Below are positions 7,992 through 16,162 of a stretch of 64,000 bases of DNA, in pieces (the first letter of the stretch is position 1; each line of letters begins with the position of its first letter). This stretch comes from Paracoccus yeei ATCC BAA-599 (GTDB lineage Bacteria; Pseudomonadota; Alphaproteobacteria; Rhodobacterales; Rhodobacteraceae), in NCBI RefSeq assembly GCF_000622145.1, contig NZ_JHWH01000008.1, forward strand, positions 124,001 through 188,000, read 5' to 3'. The notes beneath the pieces were generated by a model. The model made no database searches, had not been told where the DNA came from, and saw nothing but the letters and a program-made list of their open reading frames with translations. The position numbers were made by a program, and so were the translations under genes.

Positions 7992-8849
7992 CTAGATGGC
8001 CGCCGCGCGGCGGGTTTCGATGTAGATGTCGCGGATCCGCTGCGTCAGCGCGCCGGGTGCCCCGTCGCCGACTGCCTGGCCGTCGATCCGCGTCACCGGC
8101 ACCACGAAATTCGTCGCCGAGGTGATGAAGGCTTCGCGGGCTGATTTCGCCTCGTCGGGGGTGAAGGCGCGCTCTTCGACGCGGATCCCTTGACCATCCG
8201 CCAGTTCCAGCACCGAGGCGCGGGTGACGCCCGGCAGCAGGGCGTGCGACAGCTCGCGCGTGACCAGCACGCCCTTCGCCGTCACGATATGGGCCGTGGC
8301 GGCGCAGGCCTCGGTGACGAACCCGTCCTGGACCAGCCAGGCGTCGTCGGCGCCGCGGGCCATGGCCTCCATCTTGGCCATTGAGGGGTAAAGCAGCTGG
8401 ATCGTCTTGATGTCGCGCCGGCCCCAGCGCAGGTCCGGCAGCAGCGCCACCGAGATGCCGCGCTCGGCTGCCTTGTTTTCCAGCACGTTCTTGGCCTGGG
8501 TGAACAGCAGCAGCGTGGGCGGCGTGCCAGCAGGGGGATAGGCGAAGTCGCGGTCGGCGGCGCCGCGGGTCAGTTGCAGATAGATCATGCCCTGATCCAG
8601 CCCGTTGCGCGCCACGATCTCGCGGTGGACGGCCAGCAGCGCGTCGGCGTCCAGCGGGATCGTCAGCCCCAGTTCGCGGGCGGACCGCTGCAGCCGCGCG
8701 GCATGGCCGGCATATTCGACCAGCTTGCCGTCCAGCACGCAGGTCACCTCGTAGATGCCGTCCGCCATCAGGAAACCGCGGTCGAAGACCGAGACGCGGG
8801 CGTCGGACTCGGGCAGCCAGGCGCCGTTCAGGTAAAGGATTCTGCTCAT
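7992..8849 (-). CDS. class IV aminotransferase, D-amino-acid transaminase-like
   Basis: 285 residues from the ATG at 8849, with GAGGG eight bases upstream. PLP fold-type IV features: the N-terminal FDRGF motif, the cofactor lysine in DIKTIQLLYP (Lys148) and the conserved VTEACAATAH (Glu180). This is the pattern of D-alanine/D-amino-acid transaminases more than of branched-chain BcaT enzymes. It is in an operon with pxpA upstream (11 nt) and a DapA-family gene downstream (11 nt). D-amino-acid transamination beside 5-oxoprolinase suggests use of D-glutamate or D-5-oxoproline-type compounds. That reading is inference. Confidence 0.87.
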   Translation of the reverse strand: MSRILYLNGAWLPESDARVSVFDRGFLMADGIYEVTCVLDGKLVEYAGHAARLQRSARELGLTIPLDADALLAVHREIVARNGLDQGMIYLQLTRGAADRDFAYPPAGTPPTLLLFTQAKNVLENKAAERGISVALLPDLRWGRRDIKTIQLLYPSMAKMEAMARGADDAWLVQDGFVTEACAATAHIVTAKGVLVTRELSHALLPGVTRASVLELADGQGIRVEERAFTPDEAKSAREAFITSATNFVVPVTRIDGQAVGDGAPGALTQRIRDIYIETRRAAAI

Positions 8850-8860
8850 CTGTCCCTCGG

Positions 8861-9631
8861 TCAGTTCTTGGCGAACGGCGCGATCTCGACGCCGTTCTGG
8901 GTCAATGCGGTGCGCAGGGCCCGGACGATGTCGACCGCGCCGGGGGTGTCGCCATGCACGCACAGCGTTTCGGGCTGGACCGGCAGCCGCTTGCCGCCGG
9001 TGGTCGGAATCCGGCCGTTCACCACCATCTCGAGCACCTGGTCCAGGCTTTGCTGCGGGTCGTGGATGACGGCGCCCGCCTGGGTGCGCGGCGTCAGCTC
9101 GCCCGTGTCGGTGTAGGAGCGGTCGGCATAGATTTCGCAGGCGACCCGCAGCCCGGCCTTTTCGGCGGCCGCATAGGTTTCGGAATAGGGCAGGGTGATG
9201 AAGACCAGCGCCGGGTCCACGGCGCGAATCGCCCGGACGCAAAGCGCGGCCAGATCGGGATCGACCGCCGCCATGTTGCCAAGCGCGCCATGCGTCTTCA
9301 CATGGGTCATCGGATGGCCCTCAAGCGCGCACATGCCCTGCATGGCGACGATCTGATAGATCAGCTGCGTTTCCAGATCCTCGGGCCGCTCGCCCGAGAT
9401 GCGGCGTCGGCCGAAGCCGTACAGATCGGCAAAGGACGGGTGCGCGCCGACCGAGACGCCGTTGTCCCGCGCCATGCGGATCGTGCGGCGCATCACCACC
9501 GGGTCGCCGGCGTGAAAGCCGCAGGCGATGTTTGCCGTGGTCACCAGCTTCAGCATCGCTGCGTCGTCGCCGATCGTATAGGCGCCGAAGCTTTCCCCCA
9601 TGTCGCAGTTCAGATCGATTGTGCGGGCCAT
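8861..9631 (-). CDS. pxpA: 5-oxoprolinase subunit A (LamB/YcsF family)
   Basis: 256 residues from the ATG at 9631. The N-terminus DLNCDMGESFGAYTIGDD is diagnostic for PxpA. Further family blocks are NIACGFHAGDP, VGAHPSFAD and HGDTPGAVD. PxpA acts with PxpB and PxpC in the prokaryotic ATP-dependent 5-oxoprolinase, which opens 5-oxoproline to glutamate. Its partners are encoded divergently at 12782-14565, not next to it, so the enzyme is split across two operons that share the 9632-9803 control region. It leads the operon pxpA, D-amino-acid transaminase, DapA-like. Confidence 0.95.
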   Translation of the reverse strand: MARTIDLNCDMGESFGAYTIGDDAAMLKLVTTANIACGFHAGDPVVMRRTIRMARDNGVSVGAHPSFADLYGFGRRRISGERPEDLETQLIYQIVAMQGMCALEGHPMTHVKTHGALGNMAAVDPDLAALCVRAIRAVDPALVFITLPYSETYAAAEKAGLRVACEIYADRSYTDTGELTPRTQAGAVIHDPQQSLDQVLEMVVNGRIPTTGGKRLPVQPETLCVHGDTPGAVDIVRALRTALTQNGVEIAPFAKN

Positions 9632-9803
9632 TCCTGCTCCTGTTGCTGCGCAAAAAACGTGCATTGCGGATTTTGGCGATTTTTTCGCAGCGAGTCGGAA
9701 GCAACCGTTGACAGACCCGATTTCGCTGCGCCAGATTGGAATACAGGTGGTATACTGAAAATTCAAGTGACCTCCTCACAATCCGGTCAAAAAGGAAAAA
9801 ATC
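9632..9803. promoter_or_regulatory. divergent control region between pxpA and TRAP operons
   Basis: This 172 bp region serves two operons. On the plus strand a good -35 hexamer TTGACA lies near 9710 but has no convincing -10 at normal spacing. The block at 9741-9753 reads ATAC-AGGTG-GTAT, an inverted repeat of 4+5+4, and merges with the palindrome GTATAC at 9750-9755. That is the size and position expected of a GntR-family operator, and two GntR genes lie in the rightward operon. The dctP leader has AAGGAAAA ahead of a GTG start. Functional assignment is inference. Confidence 0.4.
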
Positions 9804-10790
9804 GTGAAACAGGGAAGAATTCTTGCTTTTGCAGCGGCTTGCGCGCTGGGTCTGGGTGTTTCGGCGGCCTTGGCCGAGACCGCCTGGGACATGTCCGTGG
9901 TCTGGCCTGAAGGCAATTTCCACACCCAGAACGCCCTTGCCTTTGCCGAAGCGGTGAAGGAGGCGACCGAGGGCGAGGTGGTCATCACCGTCCATTCCGG
10001 CGGCGCGCTGGGGATCAAGGGCCCCGAGGGCATGGCGGCGGTCCGCGACGGGCTGGTGCCGATCGCGGACATCCTGCTGAACCAGCAGGTGGGCGAGGCG
10101 CCGATCCTGGGCATCGAGACGCTGCCCTATCTGGCGCCGACCATGCCCGACCTGGCGCTTCTGCATAAGTTCTATCGGCCCGAGCTTGAAGAAGTGGCCG
10201 AAAGCATGAACCAGAAGCTGCTGTATATGGTGCCGTGGCCGGGGCAGGCGGTGTTCGCGCCCAATCCGATCAACAGCCTGGACGACATCAAGGGGCTGAC
10301 GATCCGCGTCGTGGACGCCAACGGATCCTCCTTCTTCGAGGCGCTCGGCGCGACGCCGGTGCAGATGCCCTGGGGCGAGGTGGTGCCCTCGCTGGCGGCG
10401 GGCACGATCAAGGGGGTGACGACCTCGTCCTCCTCGGGCGTGGACGGCGCCTTCTGGGAATTCACCAAGCACATGAGCACCTTCAACTGGCAGGCCTCGT
10501 CGAATGCGGTGATGGTGAACCTGGATGCCTGGAACGCGCTGGAACCCGAGACCCGCGCCGCCATCGAGGCGACCGCCGCCCGGATGGAGGGCCAGTTCTG
10601 GCTGAACAGCAAGGCCGAGGACGCCAAGAAGCTGGCCATCCTGCAAGAGCATGGCATCGAGATCACCCAGCCCTCGCCCGAGCTGCGCGCCGCGCTGCTG
10701 GAAAAGGCAAAGCCGCTTTGGGACGACTTCAAGGCGCGGGTGCCGGATGCGGCCCCCTATGTCGACGCCTATCTGACCGCCCGCCAATAG
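9804..10790 (+). CDS. dctP: TRAP transporter substrate-binding protein DctP
   Basis: 328 residues beginning at a GTG, with a signal peptide of about 24 residues (basic MKQGR, hydrophobic core, cleavage after ALA). The mature protein matches DctP binding proteins, including the conserved arginine segment IKGLTIRVVD that binds the substrate carboxylate. It delivers the ligand in the periplasm to the DctQ/DctM membrane pair encoded next. Pyroglutamate-binding DctP proteins are known in Bordetella; co-location with pxpABC makes 5-oxoproline or a related cyclic amino acid the best ligand guess. A strong hairpin follows the gene. Confidence 0.92.
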   Translation: MKQGRILAFAAACALGLGVSAALAETAWDMSVVWPEGNFHTQNALAFAEAVKEATEGEVVITVHSGGALGIKGPEGMAAVRDGLVPIADILLNQQVGEAPILGIETLPYLAPTMPDLALLHKFYRPELEEVAESMNQKLLYMVPWPGQAVFAPNPINSLDDIKGLTIRVVDANGSSFFEALGATPVQMPWGEVVPSLAAGTIKGVTTSSSSGVDGAFWEFTKHMSTFNWQASSNAVMVNLDAWNALEPETRAAIEATAARMEGQFWLNSKAEDAKKLAILQEHGIEITQPSPELRAALLEKAKPLWDDFKARVPDAAPYVDAYLTARQ

Positions 10791-10801
10791 ACCGGCCCGC
10801 C

Positions 10802-10827
10802 GCGCCCCGACCCCCGCGACGGGGCGC
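10802..10827 (+). repeat. intercistronic hairpin after dctP
   Basis: GCGCCCCG at 10802-10809 and its exact complement CGGGGCGC at 10820-10827 form an 8-bp GC stem with a 10-nt loop, 12 nt after the dctP stop and 39 nt before dctQ. There is no U-tract. In operons where a binding protein is needed in excess over its permease, such hairpins commonly protect the upstream mRNA end or cause partial termination. That role is inferred. Confidence 0.6.
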
Positions 10828-10866
10828 CGCCTGTCCGCAATCGCGACAAGGACAAAGGACGGAGCC

Positions 10867-11409
10867 ATGCTTGACATGACATTCCCCGCAACCCGGCCCT
10901 ATGGGCGCATTCTCTCAACCATCGACCTCATGACCGATATCGGCGGCTACGCGGCCGCGCTTAGCCTGCTGGGCATTCTCGGATTGATCCTGGCCGAGAT
11001 CGTCACCCGCAACTTCCTGGGCAGTTCTCTGCATTTCTCGTGGGATCTGGCGGGCTATCTGATGGGGGCCTGCTTTCTGCTGGGCTGCGGCTCGGCCATG
11101 AAGGCGGGCAGCCATGTGCGCGTGACCGCGCTGATCGAGGTCTCGTCCCCCGCCGTCGGGCGCGTTCTGGAGACCGCCTCGGCGCTTGTGGGTCTGGCGA
11201 TCTGCGGCGCGCTAAGCTGGGCGCTGATCGACATGGCGGTCCTGTCGGGGCAGCGCGGCTCGACCGCCGCGACGACCTTCCGCATGCCGCTGGTCTATCC
11301 GCAGGCGGTGCTGGCGACAGGCGCCGTGCTGCTGACGCTGCAATGCCTGGCGCAGGTCCTGCGCCTGCTGCGCGGCGAGTCGATGGCGACCGGACCCGGT
11401 CTGGAATAG
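10867..11409 (+). CDS. dctQ: TRAP transporter small permease DctQ
   Basis: 180 residues with four hydrophobic segments (about 26-48, 57-77, 96-118 and 140-162), the normal topology of the small TRAP membrane subunit. The DctQ-type sequences WDLAGYLMGA and GSHVRVTAL are visible. The start ATG lies in GGACGGAGCCATG. DctQ pairs with the large DctM subunit encoded 12 nt downstream to form the sodium-driven permease fed by DctP. There is no sign of the DctQ-DctM fusion seen in some systems. Confidence 0.92.
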   Translation: MLDMTFPATRPYGRILSTIDLMTDIGGYAAALSLLGILGLILAEIVTRNFLGSSLHFSWDLAGYLMGACFLLGCGSAMKAGSHVRVTALIEVSSPAVGRVLETASALVGLAICGALSWALIDMAVLSGQRGSTAATTFRMPLVYPQAVLATGAVLLTLQCLAQVLRLLRGESMATGPGLE

Positions 11410-11421
11410 GGGAAGCCTTGC

Positions 11422-12723
11422 ATGGCAATGATCGTTTTCACCCTGCTGTTCCTGATGGCCGTCCTGCTGGGGTCGGGCATGTGGATCGGCATCGGCCTGA
11501 TCGGCACCGGCATCGGCCTGGTCGAGATCTTCAAGCCCAATCTTCCCGCGCTGAAGCTGCTGTCGCAGCAAAGCTGGAACACCGTGGTTTCGCCCGAGCT
11601 GCTGGCGCTGCCGCTGTTCATCCTGATGGCGGAAATCCTGTTCCGCACCCGCATCTCCGAGGCGCTGTTCAGCGGCTTGTCGCCCTGGCTGCGCCGGGTG
11701 CCGGGCCGGCTGAGCCATCTGACGGTGCTGGGCTGCACGCTCTTCGCCTCGGTCTGCGGCTCGTCGGCGGCGACCACCGCGACCGTCGGGCGCATCACGG
11801 CAAAGGAGCTGATCGACCGCGGCTATGACCGCGACCTGGTCACGGGCAGCCTTGCCGGGGCGGGCACGCTGGGCTTTCTGATCCCGCCCTCGACCATCAT
11901 GATCATCTATGGCGTGATGGCCGAGGAATCGATCCTGAAGCTGTTCATCGCCGGGATCCTGCCCGGCTTCCTTCTGGCGGCGGCCTATATGGGCTATCTG
12001 GCGGTCCGCTCGACGCTGAACCCGTCGCTGGTCGGCACGCCGCCCCCGCCCACGTCGCTCTGGGACAAGATCGTGGCGCTGAAGGATCTGGGGCCGCTGC
12101 TGCTGCTGATCCTGGGGGTCATCGGCTCGATGTACGGCGGCTTTGCCACGCCGACCGAGGCCGCCGCCGTGGGAGTCGCCGCCTCGATGCTGATCGGCTT
12201 TCTGCAGCGGACGCTGGATCTGAAGGGCGTGCTGATCGCCGCCCGCCAGGCTGCCGAAAGCTGCGCGATGATCGGGCTGATCATGATCGGGGCCATGTTC
12301 CTGTCCACCGCCATCGGCTATCTGGGCGTGCCGCGCTTTATCGCTACGGAAATCCAGGGCTGGGGCATGTCGCCCTTCATGCTGATCGTCGTGCTGCTGG
12401 TCTTCTACGTCATCCTCGGCACGGTGATGGAGGGCCTGGGCATCATCGTCATGACCCTGCCCATCACCCTGCCGCTGGTCCTGGCCGCCGGCTATGACAA
12501 GGTCTGGTTCGGGATCTTCCTGGTGATCGTGGTCGAGATGGCGCAGATCACACCGCCGGTGGGCTTCAACCTGACGGTGATCCAGCGCCTGACGGGCGAC
12601 AGCATGGGCCGCATCACCCGCGCCACCATGCCGTTCTTTTACATCATGTCGGCATTCGTGCTGCTGATCGCCGTGTTTCCTGGAATCATCGACCTGCTGC
12701 CGGGCATGATGGCAGGACGATAA
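11422..12723 (+). CDS. dctM: TRAP transporter large permease DctM
   Basis: 433 residues, the standard length for DctM, with roughly twelve hydrophobic segments. Recognisable family blocks are ASVCGSSAATTATVG (first substrate/ion-binding hairpin), GTLGFLIPPSTIMIIYG (second) and EMAQITPPVGFNL near the C-terminus. It translocates the ligand with sodium. The ATG lies 12 nt after the dctQ stop, with AGGGGAAG as ribosome site. Membership in one transcript with pxpBC is suggested by a gap of only 58 nt to pxpB. Confidence 0.94.
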   Translation: MAMIVFTLLFLMAVLLGSGMWIGIGLIGTGIGLVEIFKPNLPALKLLSQQSWNTVVSPELLALPLFILMAEILFRTRISEALFSGLSPWLRRVPGRLSHLTVLGCTLFASVCGSSAATTATVGRITAKELIDRGYDRDLVTGSLAGAGTLGFLIPPSTIMIIYGVMAEESILKLFIAGILPGFLLAAAYMGYLAVRSTLNPSLVGTPPPPTSLWDKIVALKDLGPLLLLILGVIGSMYGGFATPTEAAAVGVAASMLIGFLQRTLDLKGVLIAARQAAESCAMIGLIMIGAMFLSTAIGYLGVPRFIATEIQGWGMSPFMLIVVLLVFYVILGTVMEGLGIIVMTLPITLPLVLAAGYDKVWFGIFLVIVVEMAQITPPVGFNLTVIQRLTGDSMGRITRATMPFFYIMSAFVLLIAVFPGIIDLLPGMMAGR

Positions 12724-12781
12724 AGCAAGCATGCCTGCGGCCCAAGAAGGGCCGCGGCGCGAAATCACAGGCCAAGAAAAG

Positions 12782-13504
12782 ATGATGCAACCCAAGATCC
12801 TTCCCTGCGGCGATACCGCGCTGACACTGCAGTTCGGCGAAACCATCGATGCCGAAACGAACGCGCGGGTGATCGCCATCGCCGCGCGGCTGGAGGACAT
12901 GGCGGTGCCGGGCCTTGTCGATATCGTTCCGACCTATCGCTCGCTTCTGCTGCGCTATGATCCCGAAATCCTTGGCGGCGCCCGCCTCGAAACGCTTCTG
13001 GGCGGGCTGGCGCTGGAGGATGGCGCCGGCGCGGCGCCGGCGCGGCTGTGGGTCGTGCCCTGCCTTTATGGCGGCGATGTCGGGCAGGATCTTGACGACC
13101 TGGCGCGGATGAAGGGGATGTCGCCGGAGCAGATCGTGGCGCTGCATTCCGGGGCCGAATACCGCATCTACATGATCGGCTTCGCGCCGGGTTTCGCCTA
13201 TCTGGGCGGCCTGCCCAAGGCTTTGCATACGCCCCGCCTGCCGAAGCCGCGCCAGAACATCCCGGCGGGCGCCATCGGCATCGGCGGGCAGCAGGGCAAC
13301 ATCAACTCGGTCGCGGGGCCGTCGGGCTGGCGCTTCATCGGCTGGACGCCGCTGCGATCCTTCGATCCGGGCCGGCCCGAGCCGTTCCTGTTCCGGGCCG
13401 GCGACCGCATCCGCTTTCGCCCCGTCGACACGGCCGAGGCCGAGGCCCTGGCCGCCCGCGCCGCTGCCGGAGAGGCGATCCTTCACCCCGAGGCCCTGGC
13501 ATGA
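12782..13504 (+). CDS. pxpB: 5-oxoprolinase subunit B
   Basis: 240 residues from tandem ATGs at 12782/12785; the longer in-frame start at 12731 is less likely because it would begin 8 nt after the dctM stop without the family N-terminus. KipI/PxpB hallmarks are CGDTALTLQFG at the start, YRIYMIGFAPGFAYLGGLP in the middle and INSVAGPSGWRFIGWTP. With PxpC it forms the allophanate-hydrolase-like module that activates the lactam with ATP. The stop overlaps the pxpC start by four bases. Confidence 0.95.
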   Translation: MMQPKILPCGDTALTLQFGETIDAETNARVIAIAARLEDMAVPGLVDIVPTYRSLLLRYDPEILGGARLETLLGGLALEDGAGAAPARLWVVPCLYGGDVGQDLDDLARMKGMSPEQIVALHSGAEYRIYMIGFAPGFAYLGGLPKALHTPRLPKPRQNIPAGAIGIGGQQGNINSVAGPSGWRFIGWTPLRSFDPGRPEPFLFRAGDRIRFRPVDTAEAEALAARAAAGEAILHPEALA

Positions 13505-14565
13505 GCGTCGAGATCGTTTCAGCCGGGCCGATGCTGACCGTCCAGGACGCGGGCAGGGCGGGGCTGCGGCATATGGGCGTTTCGGACGCCGGTCCGGTCG
13601 ACGCCGCCGCCATGGCGCTGGCCAATGCGCTCTGCGGCAATGCGCCGGGCGCGGCGGCGCTGGAATTCGCCGGCCCGGCCGGCAGCTTCACCGCCTCGCG
13701 GCCGCTGCGCTTTGCCGTCGCGGGCGGCGAGTGCGACATCCGCATCGACGACCGCATCGTGCAGGCCGGCGAAAGCCACCGCCTGAGGCCGGGCGAAGTG
13801 CTGCGGGTCGGCGTCGCCCGCGACGTGACCTGGGCCTATCTGGCGTTTTCCGGCGGCATTGCGACGGCGCCGGTCCTGGGGTCGCGCGCCACCCATCTGC
13901 GCAGCGGCCTTGGCGGGGTCGAGGGGCGCTGCCTGCGCACGGGCGACATCCTGCCCCTGGGCGAGGACCAGCCGGATGCCCCCTGCCTGCGCCCGGCCGC
14001 GCCGCTGCAAGGGGCCAGCCTGCCGCGCGGCCAGGGTCCGATCCGCGTCGTGCTGGGCCCGCAGCAGGATTACTTCGATGCCGAGACGCTGGCCCGGCTG
14101 ACGGATCAGGCGTTCCTGGTCACGCCGCAGCGCGACCGCATGGCGATGGTGCTGGGCGAAACCGGCCTGCCCGCCGCGCGCGGCCATGACATCGTCTCGG
14201 ACGGGACCGTGCCCGGCTCGATCCAGGTGCCGGGGTCGGGTCAGCCGCTGGTCCTGCTGGTGGAAAGCCAGACCACCGGCGGCTATCCCAAGATCGCCAC
14301 GGCGATCTCGGCCGACCTGCCGCGGCTGGCGCAGCTTCCGGTCGGCAGCCGCGTCCGCTTTGCCGCGATCTCGCGCGATGAAGGCGAGCGCGTCGGCATT
14401 GCCCGCGCCCGCGCCTTGCGCGAGGCCCTTGCCGCCCTGGTCGCCAAGCCCGAAGGCATCCTGCGCTCGGACTATCTGCTGTCCTGCGATCTTGTGGGCG
14501 GCATCGTCTTCCCCGAGGAGGTCGTCTGGGCCGAAACGGCCATGAGAGAGGGGGCCAAGGCATGA
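13501..14565 (+). CDS. pxpC: 5-oxoprolinase subunit C
   Basis: 354 residues. The N-terminal family block VQDAGRAGLRHMGVSDAGP and the later LVESQTTGGYPKIATAI identify the KipA/PxpC family, often labelled biotin-dependent carboxyltransferase although no biotin is involved. It completes the oxoprolinase with PxpB (4-nt overlap) and the divergently encoded PxpA. The stop overlaps the GntR start by four bases, so regulator and enzyme are translationally coupled. Confidence 0.95.
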   Translation: MSVEIVSAGPMLTVQDAGRAGLRHMGVSDAGPVDAAAMALANALCGNAPGAAALEFAGPAGSFTASRPLRFAVAGGECDIRIDDRIVQAGESHRLRPGEVLRVGVARDVTWAYLAFSGGIATAPVLGSRATHLRSGLGGVEGRCLRTGDILPLGEDQPDAPCLRPAAPLQGASLPRGQGPIRVVLGPQQDYFDAETLARLTDQAFLVTPQRDRMAMVLGETGLPAARGHDIVSDGTVPGSIQVPGSGQPLVLLVESQTTGGYPKIATAISADLPRLAQLPVGSRVRFAAISRDEGERVGIARARALREALAALVAKPEGILRSDYLLSCDLVGGIVFPEEVVWAETAMREGAKA

Positions 14566-15212
14566 GCATATCGTCGAACCTGTCGCAGGAGGCGCATCGC
14601 CGGATCATCGCCATGATCTTCGAAGGCGCGCTGAAGTCGGGCGATGCGCTGCAAGAGGCGCCGCTGGGCGAACGGCTGGGCATGTCGCGCACCCCCGTGC
14701 GCGAGGCGATCAAGCGCATCGAAAGCGAGGGTCTGGCCGAGACCTCGGGCCGGTTCACGCGGGTCCGCCACATGCGGCGCAGCGAGTTCGAGGAGATCTT
14801 CTTCCTGCGCCTGCAGCTGGAACCCTTTGCCGCGCGGGCGGCGGTGCGCCTGCCGCCGGCGCAGGTGGATGCGATGGAAGGCCGCATCCGGCACCTGATG
14901 GCCGCCGGCCCCGAACTGGATGGCAGCCATTTCCAGACCGACAACGAGTTTCACGACATGATGCTGCATCCCCTTGGCAACCGCACCCTCAGCGCGGTCG
15001 TGGCCTCGCTGCGGCGGCGCACCTGCGTCTTTGACCACACCCAGGTGCCCGACCGCTTCCTGCAAGGCTGCGACGAGCATCTGGCGATTCTGGACGCGGT
15101 GCGCTCGGGCAATGCCGATGCCGTGGCGGCGGGGATGGCGCGGCATCTGGAAAACGCGCGGGACGCCGTTCTGGACCGGCTGGACCGCATTTCGGCAGAG
15201 ACCGCGCCATGA
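14562..15212 (+). CDS. GntR family regulator, FCD type
   Basis: 216 residues: an N-terminal winged helix (about 5-70, with SRTPVREAIKRIESEGL as recognition helix) and an alpha-helical FCD effector domain that contains metal-type residues (DNEFHDMMLH). It is a likely repressor of this operon, released by a carboxylate ligand. It overlaps pxpC and the next dehydrogenase by four bases on each side. The candidate operator is the ATAC-N5-GTAT repeat at 9741-9753; assignment between this and the second GntR protein in the operon is open. Confidence 0.92.
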   Translation: MSISSNLSQEAHRRIIAMIFEGALKSGDALQEAPLGERLGMSRTPVREAIKRIESEGLAETSGRFTRVRHMRRSEFEEIFFLRLQLEPFAARAAVRLPPAQVDAMEGRIRHLMAAGPELDGSHFQTDNEFHDMMLHPLGNRTLSAVVASLRRRTCVFDHTQVPDRFLQGCDEHLAILDAVRSGNADAVAAGMARHLENARDAVLDRLDRISAETAP

Positions 15213-16162
15213 TGAGATGCCTGATCGTGCAACCCATCCACGAAACCGGCCTGGCGCTGCTGCGCCGGAACGGGGTCGAGCCGGTGCCCTGTCCGGCGCC
15301 CGACATGGCGACGGTCGCCCGGCATATTCCCGGCTGCCAGGCGGTCATCACCCGCGATGCCGGCCTGTCCGCCCCGGCCTTTGCTGCGGCCGACAGGCTG
15401 CGCGTGGTGGTCGTCCACGGCACCGGCCATGACCCGGTGGACAAGGCCGCCGCCGCCGCGCGCGGGGTCGTCATCGTCAATACGCCGGGCGCCAACGCGC
15501 AATCGGTGGCCGAGCTGGCCCTGGGCCTGGCGCTGGCCGTGGCGCGGCGCATCCCGGCGGCGGATCGCGCGCAGCGGACCGGCGCCGCGGGGTTTCGCGA
15601 ATCCGCCCGGTTCACCGAACTGGCGGGCAAGACCGCGCTGATCGTCGGCTGGGGCGCCATCGGGCGCAGCTTCGGCCGGATGCTGGACCGGGCGCTCGGC
15701 ATGACGGTTCTGGTCCATTCGCCACGCACCGCTGACACCGCACCCTATCGCCGCGCCGCCGGCTTGGCCGAGGGGCTGGCGCAGGCCGATCTGGTGTCGC
15801 TGCACACCCCCCTGCGCGCCGAGACGCGGGGCATGATGGGCCCCGCACAGTTCGCCGCCCTGAAGCCGGGGGCGATCCTGCTGAACCTCGCCCGCGCGGG
15901 GCTGGTGGACGAGCCGGCGCTTTGCCAGGCGCTGGCCTCGGGGCGGCTGGCCGGAGCCGGGCTCGACGTCTGGTCCGGGGATGCGCCGCAGGGGCCGCTG
16001 GCGGCCTTCCCGAATGTCGTCTTCACCCCGCATCTGGGCGGCACGACCGAGGACGCGCTGATCCGCGTGGCCGAGGCCGCCGCCCGCCATGTCATCGACG
16101 CGCTGTCCGGCCGCCTGCCCGAAACCGCGATCAATCCCGAAGTCTGGAGCCAGACCGCATGA
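15209..16162 (+). CDS. D-2-hydroxyacid dehydrogenase family protein
   Basis: 317 residues. NAD-binding GWGAIG (147-152) and the catalytic triad region: Arg229 (LNLARAGLVDE), His275 (FTPHLGG) and Asp258 (SGDAP) where most relatives have Glu. It belongs to the D-3-phosphoglycerate/D-lactate dehydrogenase superfamily and would interconvert a 2-oxo acid and a D-2-hydroxy acid. Four-base overlaps on both sides place it firmly in the operon. It may reduce the keto acid made by the D-amino-acid transaminase, which is inference. Confidence 0.9.
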   Translation: MMRCLIVQPIHETGLALLRRNGVEPVPCPAPDMATVARHIPGCQAVITRDAGLSAPAFAAADRLRVVVVHGTGHDPVDKAAAAARGVVIVNTPGANAQSVAELALGLALAVARRIPAADRAQRTGAAGFRESARFTELAGKTALIVGWGAIGRSFGRMLDRALGMTVLVHSPRTADTAPYRRAAGLAEGLAQADLVSLHTPLRAETRGMMGPAQFAALKPGAILLNLARAGLVDEPALCQALASGRLAGAGLDVWSGDAPQGPLAAFPNVVFTPHLGGTTEDALIRVAEAAARHVIDALSGRLPETAINPEVWSQTA

